Below are positions 44,307 through 53,632 of a DNA stretch of 64,000 bases, piece by piece. Origin of the DNA: Akkermansia sp. RCC_12PD (lineage in GTDB: Bacteria; Verrucomicrobiota; Verrucomicrobiia; Verrucomicrobiales; Akkermansiaceae); contig NZ_CP143889.1 of NCBI RefSeq assembly GCF_036417355.1, positions 620,001-684,000 on the forward strand, written 5' to 3'. The translations under genes and the position numbers were made by a program. Within the stretch, counting starts at the first letter, position 1, and the number at the start of each line of letters is the position of its first letter. Below the pieces are notes generated by a model. That model saw only the letters and a list, made by a program, of their open reading frames with translations. It had not been told where the DNA came from and made no database searches.

Positions 44307-47300
44307 ATGAAAACCAGGCTTCCCCTTTCCCTGCTCGCCGCGCTGCTGGCGGTCGCCGCCCCCTCAACCACCATCGCCTCGGGAACGGATTTGGGCAATG
44401 TCATGTTCGTGGGGGATTCCATCACCCACGGCGTCAATAGCGGGTCCTACCGCTGGGCCTTGCACAAGATCTTTGCGGACAATGGCATTTCCTGCAACGC
44501 GGAAGGCGTGAACACCGGCAACAACTCCGGCGGCGTCACGGCTGGAACTTCCTATGGGGGTCAGGTTTTCAACAACAAGCACTCCTCCCAGTCCAGCGCC
44601 AGGGCATGGGAAATTTCAGGACAAAGATACGGAGGCCGCTTTAACGGCTCCAACATCGACAACTGGCTGGGCCATTCCGGCACCAAGACAAACGGAGCCG
44701 CCTATACGGGGCCGACTTTTACCGGAGCCGACACGCCGGACACTTTTTTCCTGATGATCGGCACCAATGACCTTTTGTCCGACGGGAACAACGCAACCCT
44801 GGGCGACCGCATCGAGAACGCCACGAACGCATTGCTGGGCAACATGGATTCCATCGTGAACAGCATGCTCACTGCCAACAGAAGTGCGAACGTCATCGTG
44901 ATGACTCTTCCCTGCTGGACGACACACGGCAATGCCAACTCCGACGCCACCCACGCGGCCGTGAACACCTATAATGATTCCCTGAAATCCTGGGGACAGA
45001 ACAAGCAGGGAGTCTCCGTCATCGACGTCAACAAGGGGATGATCGACGTGGCTTCCAAAACCCCGTTCTACGGCGTCGGCTCCATGTTCAACGCCCCCGG
45101 AAAAGACGGCCTGCACCCCAACGCGCAGGGAGACCTCATCATGGCGGGCAACATCGCCAAGGCCATGGGCTACGCAGGGCGTTCCGCGGGACAACAGAGA
45201 AAAGCCGTCTCCGATCTGGCCGTCAATTTCCACCAGGGAGGCCAGGCCCCCGCATGGACCGGGGTGCAGGATCTGACGGATGTCGGCTTTGCCGTGTCCA
45301 ACGTCACGGTGTCTTCCGCCGGCATCAGCCTGGGACAGCCCGGTAGCAGCATGATCAGCCATACATGGACGGAAGGGACCGACCTGTCCGGCGGATTCAC
45401 CTTTGACTTCACGCTGAGCCTGGGAGACGGAGCGGCCAGCGGCTGGAACGTCTCCGACCAGTTCAGCGTCAGCCTGGGCAACGGCTCCTTTTACGGAACG
45501 CTCAATATTTGCGAGGCCTACATCAAATGGGGGGACACCATCCTGTATTCCATGGACATGTCCGCCAACACGGACAGCCTGCGCATGGCCTATGTGAACG
45601 GCAATGAACAGGAAGGCCTGAAGGGAGGCTATTACATCTGGCTTGGGGACATGCTGATCGGGGAGGCCCTTTCCGTCACCTCCGGTTCCGGCCTCAACGG
45701 CGTCATCATTCAGTATGACGGCAGCGGAAACGCCATTCTGAAAGATATGGCCCTGGACGGGACCGGCTCCTACGCCCCCACCACCTCCGGTCTGGTCAAC
45801 AAGGACAACGCGTTCATCTCCTCCGGTTCCGGCAACGCGGCCAGCCCGCCTCAAGGAAACATCGTCTGGCCGGAAAAAGGCTTCACCCACGTCAAGGACG
45901 GCCTGGCCTGCTCCGGGGGCTTCAACGCGCGCTCCATGGCGGATTCTTCCACCGGGAAGGCGGGAAACTCCGTCTCCGCAACCATCACTTCCGGCAGCGC
46001 CTCCTATATTTTCGCGAATAAAGGCAATTACACGGGCGACGTCTGGCTAACCATCTCCGGAGAAGGGGAGGCCTCATCCTGGTACGGAGCCCACGGCGCC
46101 GAATACGGGCAGAACGGAGGCACGCTCGACGGCAGCGCCTATCTGCGCTTCACGGGTTCAGCCAAGGGAGGAAGCACCGTCTTCGGCGCCGTGAATTCCA
46201 CCCGGGTGGCCGGAAACGTTTATCTGGAATTCTCCGCGGAAAAGGCATTCTTCGGCACCTTCACAACCACCAACGCTTCTTCCGTGGCAGGTTCCTACGG
46301 CTCCGACATTGGGGGAAATGTGGACATCGTGATCAATTCAGGCACGTTTTCCAGCCAGGTCATGGGCGGCATTTTCTCCGGAAACGATAAAACCATCGGC
46401 GGGGGCGTGCACGTCTACGTCAACGGCGGCAGCGTGAACGGGGACGTAATGGGCGGCGGCCTGACCGGAACCATTGACGGCGGCACGAACGCCACGGTTA
46501 CGGGCGGCGACATCTCCGGCTCCGTGTACGGGGCGGGTAAAGGGGGCAGCATCATGCAGGGAAGTTCCGTGAACGTGACGGGCGGCCTCATCAGGGGGAA
46601 CGTTTACGCGGGAGGGACCAGCGGCGCCGTACGGGGCAATACGTCCGTCACCGTGACGGGCAACTCCGCCGTGCTTCACAACGGTTCTTCCTGGGGCTCC
46701 ATCTCCGGGGGAGGCTCCGGAGGCACCGTCGGCGGGAATTCCGAGGTCCGCATCAAAGACCTCGCTTCCGGCACGGCGGCCTACGGCTTTGACAAATACG
46801 CGGGAGCCATCAGCGGCGGCACGAACGTCAGCGGCAACCGGACCCTGGTTCTGGACCACGTAACCGTGAACAGCTTCCAGGCCTCCCTGAGTGATTTTAC
46901 CCACGTCTCCGTGGTCAACCGCACCAATACCGCGCTGGATTCCCTGGGCGGTGCCCTCACCCTGACCATTGAATCCGGAAGCGCCCTGACGCTGGCCGGA
47001 GCTTCGGACCTGACATCCCTGGTGCTGGGGGAAAACGCGGCCTTGACGCTTCAGGCGCTTACTGCGGGCTCCGTCATCGTGGACATCACCGGAACAAGCA
47101 GCTACACGCTTTCCCTGACGGAAATTCCCGCCAACCTGGCCAATATCAAATTCCTGAGCAACGGCGTCCTCTATGACGCGCAGATGACGACGGACCCCCA
47201 GGCCAACACCGCCATGATCTTCGCCCAGGTTCCGGAACCGGGAACCGCAACCCTCAGCCTGCTGGGACTGGCTGCCCTGCTGTGGAGAAGGAGCAGAACA

Positions 47301-47312
47301 ATTCCCCATTGA
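44307..47312 (+). CDS. SGNH esterase fused to a beta-helix with a PEP-CTERM tail
   Basis: The 1001-residue protein has a signal peptide (LPLSLLAALLAVAAPSTTIA), then an SGNH hydrolase domain (about 30-300) with block I FVGDSITHGVNS, block III MIGTNDLLSDG and block V GLHPNAQGD. A second beta-rich domain (about 300-500) and a long glycine-rich beta-helix region follow (VNGGSVNGDVMGGGLTG, GDISGSVYGAGKGGSIMQG). It ends VPEPGTATLSLLGLAALLWR followed by RSR. SGNH enzymes remove acetyl or acyl groups, for example from glycans. This would be surface-anchored. A single protein with these three parts is unusual. Confidence 0.88.
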   Translation: MKTRLPLSLLAALLAVAAPSTTIASGTDLGNVMFVGDSITHGVNSGSYRWALHKIFADNGISCNAEGVNTGNNSGGVTAGTSYGGQVFNNKHSSQSSARAWEISGQRYGGRFNGSNIDNWLGHSGTKTNGAAYTGPTFTGADTPDTFFLMIGTNDLLSDGNNATLGDRIENATNALLGNMDSIVNSMLTANRSANVIVMTLPCWTTHGNANSDATHAAVNTYNDSLKSWGQNKQGVSVIDVNKGMIDVASKTPFYGVGSMFNAPGKDGLHPNAQGDLIMAGNIAKAMGYAGRSAGQQRKAVSDLAVNFHQGGQAPAWTGVQDLTDVGFAVSNVTVSSAGISLGQPGSSMISHTWTEGTDLSGGFTFDFTLSLGDGAASGWNVSDQFSVSLGNGSFYGTLNICEAYIKWGDTILYSMDMSANTDSLRMAYVNGNEQEGLKGGYYIWLGDMLIGEALSVTSGSGLNGVIIQYDGSGNAILKDMALDGTGSYAPTTSGLVNKDNAFISSGSGNAASPPQGNIVWPEKGFTHVKDGLACSGGFNARSMADSSTGKAGNSVSATITSGSASYIFANKGNYTGDVWLTISGEGEASSWYGAHGAEYGQNGGTLDGSAYLRFTGSAKGGSTVFGAVNSTRVAGNVYLEFSAEKAFFGTFTTTNASSVAGSYGSDIGGNVDIVINSGTFSSQVMGGIFSGNDKTIGGGVHVYVNGGSVNGDVMGGGLTGTIDGGTNATVTGGDISGSVYGAGKGGSIMQGSSVNVTGGLIRGNVYAGGTSGAVRGNTSVTVTGNSAVLHNGSSWGSISGGGSGGTVGGNSEVRIKDLASGTAAYGFDKYAGAISGGTNVSGNRTLVLDHVTVNSFQASLSDFTHVSVVNRTNTALDSLGGALTLTIESGSALTLAGASDLTSLVLGENAALTLQALTAGSVIVDITGTSSYTLSLTEIPANLANIKFLSNGVLYDAQMTTDPQANTAMIFAQVPEPGTATLSLLGLAALLWRRSRTIPH

Positions 47313-47350
47313 CGGCCCTTTGTTTTCTTCAGGCTTCAATGGGAACTGAA

Positions 47351-47390
47351 GGGGCTGTCCCGCCAGACGCGGAACAGCCCCGATTTTTTT
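47351..47390 (+). terminator. Terminator of the SGNH/PEP-CTERM gene
   Basis: GGGGCTGT and ACAGCCCC form the stem, and GATTTTTTT follows. It starts 38 bases after the stop. The DEAD-box helicase gene is convergent downstream. Confidence 0.9.
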
Positions 47391-47551
47391 CAGATACGGC
47401 GTCAGGCAACAAGACAGCCGGGCTTCATGACCATGCGATTCAAACGGCAGCATTCCGTGCCGGAAAAACGGATGATTTAACCGCCACGAAGGCGGCCCAT
47501 GGCGATCGTGAAGGGGGGAAAACACTCTTCCTTGCAGAAAGGGAACAGGCG

Positions 47552-49366
47552 TCAGAACCTCTTCTTCCTGTCATCCCTGCGGGGCCGGTCGCCCCAGCGC
47601 TCTCCCCGGTCACTGCGGAACCCGCCGCGGGGTCCTCTGAAGCCCCCGCGGTCATTGCGGTCCCGGTCACCACGGTAGCCACCGCGGAACCCGCCGTTTC
47701 TGCGCGGGGGACGCGGACCATCGGAATATTCCGGCGTGCCCTTGTCCTCGCGAACATTGACCTCATAGCCGCAAATCGTAGCGTTCGCCAGAGCGTTCAG
47801 AAGCTGGGGAGCCACGGAGGCGTCCACTTCAATCAGGGAATGCTTGGCAAAAATTCGTATATCGCCCACGGCGCCTTTCTCCATCTCCACCGTATTGTAA
47901 AACAGCCCGGCAATATCCTTGGGCCGCAGGCCAATCATACGGCCGCCATTCATGAACAGCGTAACCGTATCATCCTTGTTCATCCAGGAATCCCCTTTCT
48001 GTGGGCTTTCCCCATCCTCTCCGGACTGCTGCGTATGGCGCGGCCGGCGAGCGGGCTTATCTTCCGGAATAGGCTGCACTTCCCGGTGGGTACGCTCCCT
48101 GAGCAAATCAAACAAGGCCGCCGCCAGGGATTCCGGGGCCGCTTCCACATCCTTCAATTCTTCCGGGAGAATAGCATCCGGTTTCAGGCGTTCCAGAATA
48201 TCATCCACCAGGGATTCCGTCCGCAGCTGGTCCACCTGGACGGCGGTCATCACCGGTTCTGGAGTCAGCTTGACGCCTATGAACCGTTCAATCCGGCTCA
48301 TCAGCGAAAAATCGCGGCGCCCTACAAACGTAATGGCTTTTCCCTTGCGCCCGGCGCGCGCAGTGCGGCCGATGCGGTGCACGTAATCCTCAGGATCGCG
48401 CGGCAATTCAAAATTCACCACGGCATCCACATCGTCCACGTCCAGGCCCCGGGCGGCAATATCCGTAGCCACCAGCAGGCGGAGGCTCCCCTTGCGGAAA
48501 GAGTCCATCACACGCTCCCGCATGATCTGGGGCATGTCACCGTGAAGACGGTCAACGGCATACCCCCGGGCCGTCAGGCCGTCCACGATGTCATCCACCA
48601 CTTTCTTGGTATTGGCGAACACCAGCCCCATCTTGATCTTTCCCGTATCCAGCAGGCGGCTGAGCACCTCAATCCTGGAAGAAAACACCACCTCGTAATA
48701 AAGCTGCTCGATCGTGGGTACCGTCAGCGTAGGCCGTTCAATCGTAATCTGAACGGGATCCTTCATAAAACGGCTCACCAGCCGGTTGATCTCCGGAGAC
48801 ATGGTGGCGGAGAAAAACAGGGTCTGCTTCGTTTCCGGCATGGCCTCCGCAATGCGCTCAATATCCTCCAGGAATCCCATGTCCAGCATCTCGTCCGCTT
48901 CATCCAGGATCAGCATGCGGAGATGGTCCAGACGCAGGGCGCCGGACTCCATCAGGTCCATCACGCGGCCCGGGGTGCCTACCACGAACTGCACGCCGCG
49001 GCGCAGGGCGTCCAACTGGGGGCGGAAGGAAGAGCCGCCGTAAATGGGTACCGCGGAAACGCCGTCCATGAACAGGGCCAGCTTGTCCACCTCCCGGCAA
49101 ATCTGCACGGCCAGTTCCCGCGTGGGGCACAGGGCCAGCACCTGGACGGCGCGTTCATCCGGATCAATGCATTCCAACGCCGGAATGGCAAACGCAAGCG
49201 TCTTGCCGGAACCCGTATGGGAAAGTCCCACGATATCAGACCCTCCTATGGCTGCGGGAATGGCTTGCTCCTGAATGGCGGACGGCGTGTCGAAGCCGAG
49301 AACCTCGATGGCCTCCAGAACTTCCGGTGAAATACCAAGCGTCGAAAATGAAGATGTCTGAGTCAT
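47552..49366 (-). CDS. DEAD-box ATP-dependent RNA helicase (DeaD/CsdA-like)
   Basis: The 604-residue protein contains the full helicase core: the Q motif, SHTGSGKTLAFAIP (motif I), PTRELAVQI, LDEADEMLDMGF (DEAD), FFSATMSPEI (SAT), VATDIAARGLDVDDVDAVVN and HRIGRTARAGRKG. After the core comes a DbpA-type RNA-binding domain (VTLFMNGGRMIGLRPKDIAG) and an RGG-rich tail (RGGYRGDRDRNDRGGFRGPR), which binds RNA. DeaD-like proteins help ribosome assembly and mRNA turnover in the cold. The start ATG 49366 (MTQTSSFSTLG) gives a family-like N-terminus; upstream codons are not conserved-looking. Confidence 0.94.
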   Translation of the reverse strand: MTQTSSFSTLGISPEVLEAIEVLGFDTPSAIQEQAIPAAIGGSDIVGLSHTGSGKTLAFAIPALECIDPDERAVQVLALCPTRELAVQICREVDKLALFMDGVSAVPIYGGSSFRPQLDALRRGVQFVVGTPGRVMDLMESGALRLDHLRMLILDEADEMLDMGFLEDIERIAEAMPETKQTLFFSATMSPEINRLVSRFMKDPVQITIERPTLTVPTIEQLYYEVVFSSRIEVLSRLLDTGKIKMGLVFANTKKVVDDIVDGLTARGYAVDRLHGDMPQIMRERVMDSFRKGSLRLLVATDIAARGLDVDDVDAVVNFELPRDPEDYVHRIGRTARAGRKGKAITFVGRRDFSLMSRIERFIGVKLTPEPVMTAVQVDQLRTESLVDDILERLKPDAILPEELKDVEAAPESLAAALFDLLRERTHREVQPIPEDKPARRPRHTQQSGEDGESPQKGDSWMNKDDTVTLFMNGGRMIGLRPKDIAGLFYNTVEMEKGAVGDIRIFAKHSLIEVDASVAPQLLNALANATICGYEVNVREDKGTPEYSDGPRPPRRNGGFRGGYRGDRDRNDRGGFRGPRGGFRSDRGERWGDRPRRDDRKKRF

Positions 49367-49587
49367 GGGGAAAAAGGCTCTTTCAGGGCCACGGGAGAAG
49401 CTGAACGTTATTACCCGCCGTGTCCAGACAAAAGAACGAAACATACAGCCACATGCCACGATTTCCGCAGAGCGCCATTCTCCCGGAAAAAGGCCGCTTC
49501 TGCCTCTTCTGGTCTTTACGTTCGCACACGGGCTTGCAACTTGCGGGGAAACCTGTACGTATGTTACGAACTTATATCGCTCAATTC

Positions 49588-50364
49588 ATGGATAAAACGC
49601 AATCCGGCTCCCGTTCCTCCCTTCTCGGCATCTTCATCAATATCCTTCTTCCGGTGTTGATCCTGGACTACTGCAGCGCAGGCCCCGCCAACCCCCTCGA
49701 ACGGGCCGCCGGAGAAAGCTTCTGGCATATCGGCCCGGTCTGGGCTCTCGTAATTGCTCTGTCTCTTCCGTTAGTGTACGGAATCCGTTCCCTGGTCGTC
49801 ACCAAAAAATTCGACCTCATGTCCGGCGTGGGCATGGCCGGCGTGCTTCTCACCGGCATCATCAGCATCTTCGTCATCGGGCCGGGAGGCCGCATCCACG
49901 GCGCCACTCCCTGGCTCTTTGCCGGCAAGGAAGCGCTGATCCCCCTCATTTTGGCGGCGGCCGTCATCGTCTCCCGCTCCACAAGCGTCCCCCTGCTCAA
50001 CATGTTCATTTACACACCGGAGCTGTTCGACGTCCCCAGAATAGAACAGGCAGTGGCGTCCAGCGGCAGGGAACGGGACTATCAGCGCCTGCTGGCCGGC
50101 TCCTCCTGGATTCTGGCGGGAACGCTCGTGGCGTCCTCCATAGGCAATTTCTTCCTGAGTCTCTCCTTCATGTCCTCCGTCATGCGCCTGCCCGCAGAAG
50201 AACAGCAGGTGGCCTACAACGTAGCCATCGGCAGCATTACCTGGTGGGGTTTCCTGATCATCGGGGTGCCCATCCTGGTCGCCCTCGTCTTGATCATGAT
50301 ACGCCTCATCAAACGGCTCGGACAGTTGACCGGTCTCACACGGGACGAACTTCTTCTTAAATAA
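49588..50364 (+). CDS. Polytopic inner-membrane protein
   Basis: From ATG 49588 the product has 258 residues and six or seven hydrophobic segments (for example LLGIFINILLPVLILDYCSA, GVGMAGVLLTGIISIFVIGP, ITWWGFLIIGVPILVALVLI). The N-terminal LPVLILDY motif and the layout resemble the VC0807/DUF3159-type membrane proteins, but I am not sure of the family. ATG 49561 is an alternative start, and neither start has a clear Shine-Dalgarno sequence. The next gene (sialate O-acetylesterase) begins 9 bases after the stop, so the two are probably cotranscribed. Confidence 0.72.
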   Translation: MDKTQSGSRSSLLGIFINILLPVLILDYCSAGPANPLERAAGESFWHIGPVWALVIALSLPLVYGIRSLVVTKKFDLMSGVGMAGVLLTGIISIFVIGPGGRIHGATPWLFAGKEALIPLILAAAVIVSRSTSVPLLNMFIYTPELFDVPRIEQAVASSGRERDYQRLLAGSSWILAGTLVASSIGNFFLSLSFMSSVMRLPAEEQQVAYNVAIGSITWWGFLIIGVPILVALVLIMIRLIKRLGQLTGLTRDELLLK

Positions 50365-50373
50365 CTCCAAACC

Positions 50374-51912
50374 ATGCACATCCATACTCCATGCATCCTG
50401 GCTGCCGTCATTGCTCTGAATGCGGCGTGGGCAGCCGCTCCGCAATTCGACCGCATCTACGGTTCCCACATGGTTATTCCCCATGGAAAAAACGTGCCCG
50501 TCTCCGGCACGGCTGATCCCAACAAGGAAGTAACCGTCACCTTCGGCAGCGTCACCCTGAAAACAAAAGCTGATCCCCAGGGAAAATGGAGCGTCACACT
50601 GCCTCCCATGCAGCCTAATGCCACGGGCCGGACCCTGACAGCCTCCCAAAACGGAGACTCCTCTCAACTGGACGACCTGCTAGTGGGCGAAGTGTGGCTG
50701 GCTTCCGGGCAATCCAACATGCTGTTTCGCCTGAACCAGACCTCCACGGCCAAAGAAGACATAGCCGCCTCCGGCGACGAACAGCTCCGGCTGCTCAACA
50801 ACGTTCCCCAGGCCCATACGAATAACGCCCCCTATTCCGACAAAGACTTTAATGCCGTCACCACGGACAAGTTCTACCAAGGAAAATGGGTCGTCAGCTC
50901 GCCCTCCACCTCCGGTCCGATGGCGGCCGTCGGCTACTACTTCGGCAAAAAACTCCGCGAGGGCCTGAGCATCCCGGTAGGCATCATCCACTCATCCCTG
51001 GGCGGCTCGGAAATAGCGGCGTGGATTCCCCAGCAGGTTATCAACACCAACAGCAGCTTCCGCACCCTGCGCGGCAACAACTGGCTGGATTCCCCTCTCA
51101 TCTCCGGCTGGGTGAAGGGACGCGCCAGAAAGAACATCTCCCCGCGGCTCAACCAGGGTTCCCCGAACCACCCCTACAAGCCAGCGTTCCTGTATGAATC
51201 CGGCATCGCGTGGACAACGGCCCTCCCCATCACGGGTGTCCTCTGGTATCAGGGGGAATCCGATGCGGAGATCATTGACAACGAACAAAACGGCAAGCTG
51301 CTGAAAACCATGATCTCTTCCTGGAGAAAGGCCTTCCGGAATCCGGACATGCCGTTTGTGATGATTCAGCTCCCCCGCATCAACGATCCGTCAAAAACCC
51401 GGGCCGGATGGCCCGAATTCCGTGAAATGCAGGATGCGGTAGCCAAAACCGTCCCGCACGTCTATAGCGTCAATACCATTGACCTGGGATCCACCAACGC
51501 AGACGTGCATCCCCCGTTCAAGCGTCCCGTAGGGGAACGCGCGGGCAACACGGCTCTGAACAAGATCTACGGCAAAAAGGTTCCCTGTGAAGGCCCCGCC
51601 CTCAGGACCTTCAAGCCCTCTGGCTCCAGCATCCTGATCCAAATGGAACATGCCGCCGGACTGACCACGACGGACGGCAGGGAACCGGCCCAGTTTGAAA
51701 TTGCCGGAGCGGACGGCGTCTACCATCCCGCCTCGGCGGAAATCACGAACAGGAAAGGCCATACCGCCGTCATCCGCCTCACCTCCCCGGAAGTCAAATC
51801 CCCAAAGCATGCCCGGTACTGCTGGAATCGTTTTGTAACGCCCAACCTGGTCAACGGCGACCAGCTCCCCGCCCGCCCTTTCCGGACGGATACACCTTCC
51901 TCTAAAAAATAA
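50374..51912 (+). CDS. Sialate O-acetylesterase
   Basis: The 512-residue secreted enzyme starts with a signal peptide (LAAVIALNAAWAA) and has the family signature GEVWLASGQSNMLFRL, with the nucleophile serine in SGQSNM, and VLWYQGESDAEI. A late D-x-H element (NADVHPPFKRPVGERAGN) completes the triad. Sialate O-acetylesterases remove 9-O-acetyl groups from sialic acids, which otherwise block sialidases; mucin is rich in them. A short N-terminal beta-sandwich (IPHGKNVPVSGTADPNKEV) precedes the core. It shares an operon with the membrane protein upstream and an SGNH hydrolase downstream. Confidence 0.92.
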   Translation: MHIHTPCILAAVIALNAAWAAAPQFDRIYGSHMVIPHGKNVPVSGTADPNKEVTVTFGSVTLKTKADPQGKWSVTLPPMQPNATGRTLTASQNGDSSQLDDLLVGEVWLASGQSNMLFRLNQTSTAKEDIAASGDEQLRLLNNVPQAHTNNAPYSDKDFNAVTTDKFYQGKWVVSSPSTSGPMAAVGYYFGKKLREGLSIPVGIIHSSLGGSEIAAWIPQQVINTNSSFRTLRGNNWLDSPLISGWVKGRARKNISPRLNQGSPNHPYKPAFLYESGIAWTTALPITGVLWYQGESDAEIIDNEQNGKLLKTMISSWRKAFRNPDMPFVMIQLPRINDPSKTRAGWPEFREMQDAVAKTVPHVYSVNTIDLGSTNADVHPPFKRPVGERAGNTALNKIYGKKVPCEGPALRTFKPSGSSILIQMEHAAGLTTTDGREPAQFEIAGADGVYHPASAEITNRKGHTAVIRLTSPEVKSPKHARYCWNRFVTPNLVNGDQLPARPFRTDTPSSKK

Positions 51913-51933
51913 CCCGCCTTACTCCTTCACACC

Positions 51934-52908
51934 ATGAACCTTCATCTTCTCTTCGCCTCCCTCGCAGCAACCCTTTCCCTGGGATTCGCGGTGCAGGCCG
52001 CCCCCACCAAAATAGCCTGTGTAGGGGACAGCATCACCTTCGGTTCCGGCCTCAAGCCGGGAGATGCCCGCTATCCCGAGGTGCTCGCCACCCTGATGGG
52101 GCCGGGCTATGACGTCAAAGGATTCGGCAATCCGGGAAAAACGGCGGGAGACTACCCGGGGCAGGCAGGCCGCTGGTTCGGAAGCACCCCCCAGCACAAG
52201 CAGGCCCTGGACTTCAAGGCTGACATTTATATCAGCAACCTGGGCATCAACGATACGGGCCGCTGGTGGAACTCCGGCCTGTTCGTCAAGGGCTATGAGG
52301 ACCTGTTCAAAGCTTGGAAATCCGCCAGCCCGAAAGCTAAATTCTTTGCCTGGGGCATGCTGGGACCTGACTACCGCGGACCTCTCGGCAAAAAAGCCTT
52401 TCCCGGCAACTGCTATCCGGACGTACGCAAATACGCATTATCGGACAACGGTTCCGCCGCCAACCGGCCGGAAGCGGAAAAACTGATCGCCTCCGTGGCA
52501 CGCAAACACAAAATCGCCCTCTTTGATGCCCTCACTCCCCTTTCCGGCCATCCGGAATGGTATGTGGACGGTCTGCACCCCACGGCGGAAGGCGCCAGGC
52601 GCATTGCGGAAATCACCTTCGCCAAGCTAATGAAAAGCATGAAAATCAAACAGCCGGTTCCCCAGTTGGAAGAAGGTGCGGACAGTCTCATCATCAACAA
52701 CAAGGGAGACTCCGGCATCCTGCTGGACGGATGGAGGCTCACGGATGGAGCCGGCACGCTTGTCTTTGAAAACGCCACGGTCGTTCATCCCGGAGACAGG
52801 ATCATCATCAGCATTGGAACGGAAACGCAGACGGACCCGACCAAGCCCCTGACAATCAAATCCTCCAAATCCCCTTCCGTATTTAGATTGCTGCCGCCAA
52901 AAAAATAA
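51934..52908 (+). CDS. SGNH/GDSL-type esterase with a C-terminal extension
   Basis: The 324-residue protein has a signal peptide (FASLAATLSLGFAVQA) and SGNH blocks VGDSITFGSGL, LGINDTGRWW and DGLHPTAEGA. This is a GDSL hydrolase like those next to sialate O-acetylesterases, and probably deacylates glycans. After residue 230 comes a small beta-rich extension (SLIINNKGDSGILLDGWRLT, VVHPGDRIIISIGTET), likely a lamin-tail-like or other ligand-binding fold; I do not know its role. It lies 21 bases after the esterase gene and shares its transcript. Confidence 0.88.
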   Translation: MNLHLLFASLAATLSLGFAVQAAPTKIACVGDSITFGSGLKPGDARYPEVLATLMGPGYDVKGFGNPGKTAGDYPGQAGRWFGSTPQHKQALDFKADIYISNLGINDTGRWWNSGLFVKGYEDLFKAWKSASPKAKFFAWGMLGPDYRGPLGKKAFPGNCYPDVRKYALSDNGSAANRPEAEKLIASVARKHKIALFDALTPLSGHPEWYVDGLHPTAEGARRIAEITFAKLMKSMKIKQPVPQLEEGADSLIINNKGDSGILLDGWRLTDGAGTLVFENATVVHPGDRIIISIGTETQTDPTKPLTIKSSKSPSVFRLLPPKK

Positions 52909-52931
52909 CGTCTTTCATCCTCTTTTTCCAA

Positions 52932-52960
52932 GGCCATTCCCAAGGGGAACGGTCTTTTTC
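52932..52960 (+). terminator. Probable terminator of the esterase operon
   Basis: CCATTCCC and GGGGAACGG pair with one mismatch around a short loop, followed by TCTTTTTCTTT. It starts 24 bases after the SGNH hydrolase stop. Confidence 0.55.
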
Positions 52961-53057
52961 TTTGCCAGACGGCACTGGCCGTCAAAGGAAATGGAGGAGT
53001 GGAAATTATATTGCGTTTTATTTGAGCATTTTTGCTTCCGGCAAGGTCATATAGTGC

Positions 53058-53519
53058 ATGGAACAGAATCAATGCAAATCTTCCGCATGCTGCCTGCTGG
53101 GATCTCTTGCCACAAACACCAGCATGGACTTCGGCATTCTGCTGTTGCGTCTGGGCGTGGGCGCGATGATGCTGGTGCACGGCATCCCGAAGCTGAACAT
53201 GCTCCTCAGCGGAAACTGGGCCATGTTTGAAGATCCGCTGGGCATCGGCTCCTTTCTTTCTCTGCTGCTCTGCGTAAGCGCGGAAGTAGGGTGCTCCGTC
53301 CTCCTGTTCTTCGGCTTCCTGACGCGCCTGTCTTCCCTCATCCTCATCATCAACATGTGCGTGGCGCTATTCCTTTACCTTGGCCTGTCCGGATGGGGCG
53401 CCCAGGAACTGGCGGCCATCTACCTCCTGATTTACCTGACCCTCTTTTATACGGGACCCGGCAAATTCTCCTTGGATGCATGGTGGCTCCGGAAGGACTG
53501 CAAAATAGAGGTGGAATAA
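53058..53519 (+). CDS. DoxX-family membrane protein
   Basis: The 153-residue protein has four hydrophobic segments and DoxX landmarks: ILLLRLGVGAMMLVHGIPKL near the N-terminus, LSLLLCVSAEVGCSVLLFFG, and FYTGPGKFSLDAWW near the end. DoxX proteins are small inner-membrane proteins, linked in some bacteria to redox stress or thiosulfate metabolism. ATG 53058 is the first start; ATG 53124 (MDFGILLL) would remove a cysteine-containing leader and is a credible alternative. It stands alone between the esterase operon and purM. Confidence 0.85.
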   Translation: MEQNQCKSSACCLLGSLATNTSMDFGILLLRLGVGAMMLVHGIPKLNMLLSGNWAMFEDPLGIGSFLSLLLCVSAEVGCSVLLFFGFLTRLSSLILIINMCVALFLYLGLSGWGAQELAAIYLLIYLTLFYTGPGKFSLDAWWLRKDCKIEVE

Positions 53520-53632
53520 ACGCCCCTTAAAAGCCTCCGGCCCGCGCGGCCTCATGGCAAAAATACTTCTTTTTTCACTCGCCGCGGCAGGAGCCTTCCT
53601 TTAGGATGTGGCCACACCCAGTCCATCCGTTC

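Noticed and set aside
47282-49330. A 682-codon plus-strand frame across the DEAD-box helicase
   Set aside because: It is antisense to a complete helicase and rich in His, Gln and Ala without any motif.
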